Assembly (NCBI GenBank): GCA_030671165.1
Contig: DAOVAG010000074.1
Coordinates: forward strand, 1 to 5,272
Origin: Candidatus Bathyarchaeota archaeon
GTDB lineage: Archaea > Thermoproteota > Bathyarchaeia > RBG-16-48-13 > GCA-020355125
Direction of reading: 5' to 3'
Length of the DNA stretch: 5,272 nucleotides
The translations under genes were made by a program, and so were the position numbers. Within the stretch, counting starts at the first letter, position 1. Every line of letters starts with the position of its first letter. Of the stretch, positions 1 through 4,902 are shown piece after piece. The notes under the pieces were generated by a model. It was not told where the DNA came from. It was given only the letters and a program-made list of their open reading frames with translations, and did not search any database.

Positions 1-81
1 TTTTTTCAAGGAAACCTGAGTTCGTCAAACTCTCTTATTTCCCTTATCACTACGCTAATCAAGATGCTCCCTACATTCCTC

Positions 82-88
82 AAAAAAA
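82..88 (-). terminator. oligo-T tract downstream of the left MFS gene
   Basis: On the minus strand this reads TTTTTTT, about 83 bases after the transporter stop. Tracts of this length terminate archaeal RNA polymerase without a hairpin. The leftmost bases of the window (1-6) are A-rich on this strand and offer no further signal. Confidence 0.3.
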
Positions 89-130
89 TTGGATAAAATA
101 AATTGGACATTGGATCCTAATAGTCCAATG
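88..130. repeat. ATTGGA direct and inverted repeats in the left flank
   Basis: ATTGGAY occurs directly at 88-94, 102-108 and 110-116, and inverted as GTCCAAT at 123-129. The inverted copy can pair with the second (7 bp, 14-base loop), or, shifted by one base, CATTGGA at 108-114 can pair with TCCAATG at 124-130 (9-base loop). This gives two mutually exclusive hairpins. The function is unknown. Confidence 0.4.
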
Positions 131-143
131 GATATCAAGTCTT

Positions 144-167
144 AAGAATTATTTTATTATAATTCTT
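144..167 (-). terminator. perfect 9-bp inverted repeat just after the left MFS gene
   Basis: AAGAATTAT and ATAATTCTT (144-152 and 159-167) pair perfectly around a 6-base loop, 4 to 27 bases after the stop codon at 171-173. It could be a 3'-end hairpin of the transporter mRNA. The stem is almost all A-T, so it is weak. It is not directly followed by a T run. Confidence 0.35.
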
Positions 168-170
168 CTT

Positions 171-1397
171 TTAACTCTTTTGTGGGATTAATTTGCGATA
201 TACACTGAAAAATAGACTTAATCCTAAAAGTATTATTCCCAAAGATAGGAAAGAACCTGAATATCCGAAAGTGGCTAAGATAAGTCCAGTTATTATGGGT
301 CCCAACATTTGGCCAATATCCATTATGGTTGCAAGAAATCCCATAGCTATTCCGTAAGTTTCTTTACTTGCTAGATCACCTACAAGTGCAGGTGTTGAAG
401 AGATTACCATGGAGAATCCAAATCCATAGGTTAATGATATGGCTAAAAGAGGAAAGAAACCAGTTATGTAGGGGATTGCAACAAGTGGAAGACCGCTTAT
501 CGTTAATCCTAGTAGTATGATCATCTTCCTTCCAAGTCTATCGGAAAGTCTACCCATGAAGGGACTGACGATCGGAATTAGGATGAATTGCATACCTATA
601 GTCATTCCGATTAAGGAAGGGTCTAATTGGGCGATATCCTTTAAGTATCCTATGAAAAAGAACTCTAAGGCTCCATATACATATCTTGCTCCAGCTTCTG
701 TGGAGCTCACAATTAGTATATCAAGATTTTTAAAAATGTCTTTCCATCCATAAGTAGACTCAGACTTTTCAATCTCCTGAGAAGGACTGGATGATTCAGG
801 CAGTTGCAATCTAGATGTATCATCCTGTTCTTTTAGAAAAAGTAAGGTCATAAGAAATACTGCAAGTCCAATAATGCTCACTATTAAATACACTATTCGA
901 TAGTTCCATATAGTGATTGATAATATGAATCCCCCTAGGAATGGAGCGATACCTCGCCCTACAATGGTTGCTGATGTAAAGGTTGAGATTCTCTCGCCTC
1001 TTTTAGAGGTGTAACGTTCAACTATTGCAGCTCGAGCAACGGGCACAAAAATGGCTGTTGCAAATCCATGATAGAATCTTACAAGGATAAGTTGCCACCA
1101 CGAATTTATAAAAATGTATAGAAAAGGTGCTGAAGCAAACACAATGCTAGAGACTAAAAGAACCTTCTTCCGCCCCAAATGATCCGATAAAGAACCAGCT
1201 GGAAGACTGAATAAAATTCCAGGTAGAGTGGAAGCCGCAGCGACGAACCCCATCAAAGTTTCTGGCGTTTCTAAGCTTTCAGCAAAAGGATTAAGCACAG
1301 GGTTCTTAGACATCGTAGAAGTGAGAATGGCAAAGGCTCCAATGATACATAAGGTAATGAAAAAAACATCTTCATATCTTTTATGATTAAACGTCAC
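171..1397 (-). CDS. MFS transporter, probable drug/small-molecule exporter
   Basis: This is a 12-helix carrier of the major facilitator superfamily, an inner-membrane secondary transporter; the substrate cannot be read from the sequence. Two copies of the family's loop 2-3 signature are visible. The N-terminal half has GSLSDHLGRKK (about residues 68-78, Asp72) and the C-terminal half has GRLSDRLGRK (about 282-291, Asp286), as expected for a duplicated 6+6 fold. A hydrophilic Ser/Glu-rich loop at about 189-227 separates the halves. The length of 408 residues is typical. I chose the GTG at 1397 because GGTGAG lies 9 bases upstream (1407-1412). The frame also opens with a TTG at 1421, which would add eight residues but has only a weak ribosome site. 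The full motif A and the 12-helix pattern resemble proton-driven efflux carriers, but drug export is inference. It is divergent from the MFS gene at 1653 and only distantly like it. No frameshift or missing motif is seen. Confidence 0.93.
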   Translation of the reverse strand: MTFNHKRYEDVFFITLCIIGAFAILTSTMSKNPVLNPFAESLETPETLMGFVAAASTLPGILFSLPAGSLSDHLGRKKVLLVSSIVFASAPFLYIFINSWWQLILVRFYHGFATAIFVPVARAAIVERYTSKRGERISTFTSATIVGRGIAPFLGGFILSITIWNYRIVYLIVSIIGLAVFLMTLLFLKEQDDTSRLQLPESSSPSQEIEKSESTYGWKDIFKNLDILIVSSTEAGARYVYGALEFFFIGYLKDIAQLDPSLIGMTIGMQFILIPIVSPFMGRLSDRLGRKMIILLGLTISGLPLVAIPYITGFFPLLAISLTYGFGFSMVISSTPALVGDLASKETYGIAMGFLATIMDIGQMLGPIITGLILATFGYSGSFLSLGIILLGLSLFFSVYRKLIPQKS

Positions 1398-1406
1398 CCT
1401 TTCATT

Positions 1407-1412
1407 CTCACC
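1407..1412 (-). promoter_or_regulatory. Shine-Dalgarno site GGTGAG supporting the GTG start at 1397
   Basis: On the minus strand GGTGAG lies 9 bases before GTG at 1397. It matches the GGTGA core complementary to the archaeal and bacterial 16S 3' end. The TTG at 1421 lies upstream of this site and has no comparable match, so the site decides the start. Confidence 0.55.
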
Positions 1413-1475
1413 AAATTTCAATAATTATCCACAGGACTTCTTCAATACTTTCAAAAATTTCATTGTAGAAGGAAC

Positions 1476-1485
1476 ACTTATAGAA
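1476..1485 (-). promoter_or_regulatory. possible TATA box for the left MFS gene
   Basis: The minus strand reads TTCTATAAGT here. A TATA box at this point would start transcription near 1454 and give a leader of about 57 bases containing the GGTGAG site. No convincing BRE precedes it, and AT-rich surroundings make TATA-like strings common, so this is tentative. Confidence 0.2.
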
Positions 1486-1510
1486 GCTAAATAATACTTT
1501 GCACTTAAAG

Positions 1511-1524
1511 TTTAGAATTCTAAA
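1511..1524. promoter_or_regulatory. perfect 14-bp palindrome, candidate operator between divergent MFS genes
   Basis: TTTAGAATTCTAAA is identical to its own reverse complement. It lies in the 231-bp intergenic region between the divergent transporters, roughly 90 bases before the opening of the left gene and 128 bases before the right one. A perfect dyad of this length is the form bound by homodimeric winged-helix or MarR/TrmB-type regulators, which often control transporters. That role is inference, because no regulator gene is in the window. In such AT-rich DNA a chance palindrome is possible. Confidence 0.35.
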
Positions 1525-1611
1525 AAACGCGAACTGTATTTTCAATCTGAGATTAAACCTCTTCTGGATGACAAAGATAAATGTACCAAAATATTCCTTT
1601 TAATAATTATC

Positions 1612-1627
1612 AATAAAGATTTAATAA
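1612..1627 (+). promoter_or_regulatory. BRE/TATA-type archaeal promoter of the right MFS gene
   Basis: AATAAA at 1612-1617 fits the archaeal BRE pattern RNWAAW. It is followed by TTTAATAA at 1620-1627, a TATA-like box. The box centre is about 29 bases before the ATG at 1653, so transcription should begin at or within a few bases of the start codon. No Shine-Dalgarno sequence is present between box and start, which agrees with a leaderless mRNA. Confidence 0.4.
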
Positions 1628-1652
1628 CTACAGTAAGCTTGTGTAAAAAAAC

Positions 1653-2924
1653 ATGGTTTTTCCAAGACGATCAGATAAGCGAAGTGTTAGATCATACAAT
1701 GTTTTTTCAGAATTAATAAAAGTTCTGAAGAATACATCCAAACGTTTCAAAGTTATGATCGTGCGGAATAGTATGAGGAATTTTGTTAATACAGTCAACC
1801 CTTATAACTCGATTTACATCAAAAACCTTGGTGCTTCAGAGACTGAGATTGGTATGTTATCAGCCATCTCTGCAGGTTTCGGAGCCCTCTTTGCTATAAT
1901 CACAGGTTGGATAGCTGATAGGCGCGATAAGAAAAAGATCTACTTATTTGGCTCATTTGTGGGATTATTAGTCCCACTAGTCTATTTTATGACCGACGTT
2001 TGGATATTATTGATATGCGCTTTCGCCCTTGAGGGATTTCGAATAGGCGTGATTTTACCCGCTTGGTCAGCAATGTATGCAAATAGTGTCGAGAATGATG
2101 TGCGAGGAACAGTTTATGGTATAGCAAACACTTTGATGATTCTACCAACCATAATTGCTCCCATCATTGGGGGATTGATAGTTACCCACTTTGGAGGGCT
2201 TACTATCGATGGGATACGTCCCCTCTATGTCATGCAATTAATCACTCTTATTATAACCTGGATCTACGTTTTCATATTTCTCAAACGCGAGCATAATGAA
2301 CCAAACCCAGATAGTAAACTTCTGTTTGTAACTTTCCTAAAGGATTACAAAGATATTTTAGCCATTAAAGGTGCTAAGACCTGGTTGACAATGAAAATGC
2401 TTGGTGCAGTTTCAGTTGGCCTCGTTGGTCCTTTCTGGATCCTCTACGCGGCTAACATCCTAAATGCTTCTTCCATGACGATTGCCTTGATGTTGACTAG
2501 TAGACTCCTAGTGCATCTCTTACTCTCCCCATTCATGGGTAGATTAGTAGACAAGTTCAGTAGGAAGAAGATGATCGTAGGTGCACGATTCATCATGTTT
2601 ATTGCAGTAGGCATCTTTCTGTTATCATCTGGCGATCCTAGCATAATGATTGGATCTTGGGCTATCTGGGGTATTTCCAATGCATGCTTCGTAGCTTGGG
2701 ATGCACAGATGGTTGAGATGGTTCCGAATTCCCACAGAGCTAGATGGGTCGCCATGGATCATTCAGCATTTAATTTACTCTCAATCCCAGCAGCGATCCT
2801 GGGTGGATACTTGTGGGAGACACTTGGTCCAATCTCTCCCTTCCTCATCATGCTCATCGTTGATGGTGGACTTCGTATGCCTATGATCTACTTTGGTGTC
2901 CCTGAAACAGCAAAAAAAGTTTAG
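1653..2924 (+). CDS. MFS transporter, substrate unknown
   Basis: This is a second 12-helix MFS carrier of 423 residues, in the usual size range. Motif A in the loop between helices 2 and 3 reads GWIADRRDKKK (residues 85-95, Asp89, Arg90). The equivalent C-terminal loop is GRLVDKFSRKK (296-306, Asp300, Arg304). A polar linker at about 211-243 joins the two halves. Helix 1 (about 35-57) is unusually polar, with RNSMRNFVNTVNPY, and several buried charges; it leads into LGASETEIG, a pattern common at the helix 1-2 junction in archaeal and bacterial MFS proteins. The first 33 residues are basic and cytosolic, longer than normal. An internal ATG at 1755 (Met35) would cut into helix 1 and is less likely. 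The ATG at 1653 has no ribosome site but suits a leaderless start. It is divergent from the left MFS gene, with which it shares fold and motifs but little sequence. The cargo is not identifiable. Confidence 0.93.
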   Translation: MVFPRRSDKRSVRSYNVFSELIKVLKNTSKRFKVMIVRNSMRNFVNTVNPYNSIYIKNLGASETEIGMLSAISAGFGALFAIITGWIADRRDKKKIYLFGSFVGLLVPLVYFMTDVWILLICAFALEGFRIGVILPAWSAMYANSVENDVRGTVYGIANTLMILPTIIAPIIGGLIVTHFGGLTIDGIRPLYVMQLITLIITWIYVFIFLKREHNEPNPDSKLLFVTFLKDYKDILAIKGAKTWLTMKMLGAVSVGLVGPFWILYAANILNASSMTIALMLTSRLLVHLLLSPFMGRLVDKFSRKKMIVGARFIMFIAVGIFLLSSGDPSIMIGSWAIWGISNACFVAWDAQMVEMVPNSHRARWVAMDHSAFNLLSIPAAILGGYLWETLGPISPFLIMLIVDGGLRMPMIYFGVPETAKKV

Positions 2925-2980
2925 CATACACAAACTTCCAAGATCAAGGAGAGAATAATGTTACACATTGTATCAGCATA

Positions 2981-2985
2981 TTTTT
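2981..2985 (+). terminator. possible oligo-T terminator of the right MFS gene
   Basis: TTTTT followed by CCCTC lies about 57 bases after the stop codon. Archaeal RNA polymerase can terminate at short oligo-T tracts without a hairpin. No hairpin precedes it, and a five-base tract is at the weak end. Confidence 0.2.
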
Positions 2986-3014
2986 CCCTCTAAGACTTCA
3001 CCATTCAAATAATA

Positions 3015-3069
3015 AGATAATTTCTCATATATAGTAGTAATATTGAAATATTATCTCTCATAATTGAGA
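3015..3069. repeat. cluster of short inverted repeats upstream of the zinc-ribbon gene
   Basis: Two perfect dyads lie side by side: TAATATT-GA-AATATTA (3038-3053) and TCTCA-TAAT-TGAGA (3056-3069). The motif TCTCAT also occurs at 3023-3028, about 33 bases before its second copy at 3056-3061. The cluster ends 52 bases before the ATG at 3122, so it could be an operator array. It could equally reflect AT-rich composition. On RNA it could form only short, weak hairpins. Confidence 0.3.
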
Positions 3070-3095
3070 ATATCTTTATCTATTTTATTTGCATG

Positions 3096-3103
3096 TTTAT
3101 AAT
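3096..3103 (+). promoter_or_regulatory. TATA-like box upstream of the zinc-ribbon gene
   Basis: TTTATAAT at 3096-3103 is the best TATA match before this gene. It predicts transcription starting near 3126, which is just after the ATG at 3122 and 35 bases before the internal ATG at 3161. A weaker T/A-rich candidate at 3073-3088 would instead give a leader reaching the 3122 start. Confidence 0.3.
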
Positions 3104-3121
3104 GACGAGGAATATTAGTAG

Positions 3122-3721
3122 ATGATAAGAGTGAAGCGGAGTGGTTTCAGAGGTGGATCAATGAGGCGAAGTATGCGAGGTGGATTTAGAGGAATACATA
3201 GACGACCTTATAGACGATTCTGGGGTAGACCTTATAGGCCATTTATGGGGCGTCGACCATTTTGGTGGTATCCGATTTGGTGGCGTCCACTCTATTGGAT
3301 GCCTTGGACCATGATGATGGGTGGATTCTTATATCTCCTTTATGATTCGATGGCTTACAAGTTATATAATGACGATGGGGGAAGAATAGAGCGAGAAACA
3401 GGAAAACGTGTAAGAGATCTGAATGAGGACGAACTCAAAGCATCAATGAAGCGACTCGGCATATCGAAACTTGAACTCTCTCCAGAAGATCGTGAAACCA
3501 TCTCAAAATCAGAAAAATCGGTAAGAGATCTGAATAAGATTGATCTCTTGGAGGCTATGAAGCGATTGGGTATTAAAAAACTTGAACTTTCACCAAAAGA
3601 CGAAGCAGCATTATCCCAATCAATAAGTGGTGAAGATAGATATTGCATTTACTGCGGTAATAGATTGTCTTCTAAAGCTATGTATTGTGATGGATGTGGC
3701 CGAAAGAGAGCCCTGAAGTAA
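3122..3721 (+). CDS. Arg/Trp-rich, membrane-associated zinc-ribbon protein with duplicated 37-residue module
   Basis: I do not recognise a named family; the 199 residues divide into four parts. Residues 1-45 are RGG-like, with 15 arginines and a tandem octapeptide (RPYRRFWG, RPYRPFMG at 28-43). Residues 47-74 hold six of the protein's seven tryptophans (48, 49, 53, 54, 59, 62), then a hydrophobic stretch at about 57-74 that could be one membrane helix or an interfacial segment. Residues 97-123 and 134-160 are two copies of a module offset by 37 residues, VRDLN...L...MKRLGI.KLELSP.D, identical at 19 of 27 positions. Residues 175-192 form a zinc ribbon, CxxC-x10-CxxC (Cys175, 178, 189, 192), usually cytosolic and structural or interaction-making. 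The start at 3122 has GAGG 11 bases upstream. An ATG at 3161 has the far stronger GAGGTG 5 bases upstream and would give 186 residues. A role such as a membrane-tethered adaptor is inference. The gene converges on the channel gene. Confidence 0.85.
   Translation: MIRVKRSGFRGGSMRRSMRGGFRGIHRRPYRRFWGRPYRPFMGRRPFWWYPIWWRPLYWMPWTMMMGGFLYLLYDSMAYKLYNDDGGRIERETGKRVRDLNEDELKASMKRLGISKLELSPEDRETISKSEKSVRDLNKIDLLEAMKRLGIKKLELSPKDEAALSQSISGEDRYCIYCGNRLSSKAMYCDGCGRKRALK
3410..3601 (+). repeat. tandem duplication inside the zinc-ribbon gene
   Basis: Two coding repeats lie 111 bases apart. The 15-base string GTAAGAGATCTGAAT is identical at 3410-3424 and 3521-3535. The encoded copies match at 19 of 27 residues, and the conserved set R-D-L-N, M-K-R-L-G-I and K-L-E-L-S-P suggests a short helix followed by a turn. 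The remaining identity at DNA level is low enough that the duplication is not very recent. Confidence 0.85.
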
Positions 3722-3727
3722 GCCGTT

Positions 3728-4552
3728 TTAATTAATCTTGTTTTTATGTGTGTCCCATCGATTTACAATATCTCCTAGGAGTTCTGGTTGAATAGTGTAG
3801 AACACGTCCATGTTTTTTTCTGGGAAGTGGATTCTAATAGAGAATTGTCTACCTAATCGATCCATTTTTGAGATACCAAATTGTGGTCTTATTGGAAGAT
3901 GCACCTTATATTTCTCGTGGAATCTGTCAATCGCGGGAATGATGCATTCGTCAACGAGTTCTCTGTGTGGAACATCGTGGGGGAAGCCAATTTGAAATGT
4001 GTAATCGATCACATCCCCCTCAGAGAAGTTGAGGATCACGCTATCTAAGACTTTTCGGTTCGGGATCTCCATAATATTAAACGTAGGCGTGTAAATCTTC
4101 GTATAATTGGCTGTAATTTCCTTAACTTCTCCCTCAATTTCTCCAATCCGCACGTAATCGTTGACTAGGAAAGGTCTAGCAATCATGAGGTAAATTCCCG
4201 CTAGGAAGTTCCCGATAGTTTGCGTTGACGCGAACCCGATAGCAGCCCCTCCAATAGCGGAGATACTGATTAACCAATCCGCTCCTAACCCAAATACTTG
4301 TAAAATCATTATAGTTCCAGTAACGATCACGATTACTCGCGCAATCATTTTTAAACTGTTCTCAAGATGTGTATCTAATTTAAACGTCTTCGACGTTCTT
4401 GTGATAGCTCCTTTCACAACTCTCTCTACAATGATCACTATTGCAAGAATAACGATTATTAATACAAGTTTTGTGACCTGCTCAATTGTCACAAAGGTAT
4501 TCAACCAATCAAGAATTTCAGAAGACATTTTCAGGTAATAATATCTTCCCAT
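3728..4552 (-). CDS. MscS-family mechanosensitive ion channel
   Basis: This is a small-conductance mechanosensitive channel of the MscS family, a homo-heptameric membrane pore in known members that opens under turgor to release solutes during hypo-osmotic shock. Its 274 residues match the small three-helix type (E. coli MscS is 286). Helix 1 is at about 26-46 and helix 2 at about 69-90. Pore helix 3 (93-127) shows the Gly/Ala packing pattern ISAIGGAAIGFAS, then GNFLAGIYLMIARPF, which aligns with the well-known GNLAAGVLLVMFRPF-like end of the helix. A beta domain (130-177) follows with DYVRIGEIEGEV and the IPN..V motif at 163-168. The C-terminal alpha/beta domain covers about 182-268. The frame opens with ATG at 4552, but the ATG at 4528 (Met9) may be the real start: ATATTAAAT at 4551-4559 sits about 26 bases before it, the leaderless position. 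That would give 266 residues. Neither start has a ribosome site. Confidence 0.93.
   Translation of the reverse strand: MGRYYYLKMSSEILDWLNTFVTIEQVTKLVLIIVILAIVIIVERVVKGAITRTSKTFKLDTHLENSLKMIARVIVIVTGTIMILQVFGLGADWLISISAIGGAAIGFASTQTIGNFLAGIYLMIARPFLVNDYVRIGEIEGEVKEITANYTKIYTPTFNIMEIPNRKVLDSVILNFSEGDVIDYTFQIGFPHDVPHRELVDECIIPAIDRFHEKYKVHLPIRPQFGISKMDRLGRQFSIRIHFPEKNMDVFYTIQPELLGDIVNRWDTHKNKIN
3813..3819 (+). terminator. possible oligo-T terminator for the zinc-ribbon gene, inside the channel gene
   Basis: TTTTTTT on the plus strand lies 91 bases after the zinc-ribbon stop. It is inside the antisense channel gene, where it encodes part of PEKN. Only 6 bp separate the convergent stops, so any plus-strand terminator must lie in the neighbour. 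A shorter T5 tract at 3741-3745 is an earlier option. Confidence 0.25.
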
Positions 4553-4559
4553 TTAATAT
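4551..4559 (-). promoter_or_regulatory. TATA-like box of the MscS gene
   Basis: The minus strand reads ATATTAAAT, preceded by CGAAATAC, a loose BRE match. Its centre is about 26-27 bases from the ATG at 4528. Transcription from here would exclude the ATG at 4552, whose bases lie within the box, and would give a leaderless mRNA. Another TATA-like string, AAAGTATATG at 4631-4640, could instead produce a longer transcript that keeps the 4552 start. Confidence 0.3.
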
Positions 4560-4902
4560 GTATTTCGCGTAGGATTACGAACTCTTCCCAAGAAGGATAC
4601 ATTTTACACGGTAAATTGTGGTATACAACCCATATACTTTTGATCTTTATTATTAATCGTTGAATTAAAATCTTGTTTAACACAAGAGAAGGTTTATGAT
4701 AGAGATCTTCTATGGTCTAAGATTCAACCAATCCAATCATTCACCTTTTTTTCATGAATGTTGTATAATTGGATTTAGAATTGATGGTATACAGTCCTTT
4801 CATTTTGTTGTTTACGTCATTGTTCGAAATATTGAATAAGTTGTTCTAATCTGTATTTTAATAAACTTGACAATTATTAGTATCTAGTAATGATGAAAGG
4901 AT
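4553..4902. other. 350-bp intergenic region between divergent genes, no gene found
   Basis: No plausible coding frame or tRNA is visible. It holds the MscS promoter at its left end and the promoter of the gene at 4903 at its right end. Between them are a 6-bp hairpin TCTTGT-ttaac-ACAAGA (4671-4687), a 5-bp hairpin ATCTT/AAGAT (4705-4723) and a plus-strand T7 tract (4746-4752). A small untranslated RNA could fit between about 4675 and 4752, but the stems are too weak to annotate one. Confidence 0.6.
4857..4864 (+). promoter_or_regulatory. TATA-like box of the gene at 4903
   Basis: TTTAATAA here is the same octamer as the box before the MFS gene at 1653. It predicts a start of transcription near 4887 and a leader of about 16 bases that would contain GAAAGG (4895-4900). 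Confidence 0.35.

Noticed and set aside
6..110. 34-codon frame on the minus strand starting ATG at 110 and ending TGA at 6-8
   Set aside because: It is short enough to arise by chance in AT-rich DNA. It runs through the oligo-T tract that looks like a terminator, and has only a partial ribosome site (AGGATC).
517..753. 78-codon plus-strand frame antisense to the left MFS gene
   Set aside because: It lies wholly inside a gene with clear family motifs, and its composition is that of a reversed membrane protein.
2444..2755. 103-codon minus-strand frame within the right MFS gene
   Set aside because: It is antisense to well-formed transmembrane helices and motif A of the transporter. It has no recognisable domain.
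2701..2886. 61-codon plus-strand frame overlapping the right MFS gene in another frame
   Set aside because: It overlaps helices 10-12 of the transporter and has no domain or ribosome site.
3355..3648. 97-codon minus-strand frame antisense to the zinc-ribbon gene
   Set aside because: Its Ser/Arg/Phe-rich repeats are the mirror of the duplicated sense module. The sense frame has the conserved motif and zinc ribbon.
3810..3995. 61-codon plus-strand frame antisense to the MscS C-terminal domain
   Set aside because: The opposite strand encodes a complete channel domain. The frame has no independent support.
171..4552. A single multi-gene export system made of the two MFS genes, the zinc-ribbon protein and the channel
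   Set aside because: The genes point in different directions with separate promoters and wide gaps. Nothing in the sequence links their functions beyond a membrane location.
4810..4840. TGTTCGAAAT resembling a tRNA T-loop
   Set aside because: The flanking bases do not form the T-stem, and no acceptor, D-arm or anticodon arm can be drawn around it.
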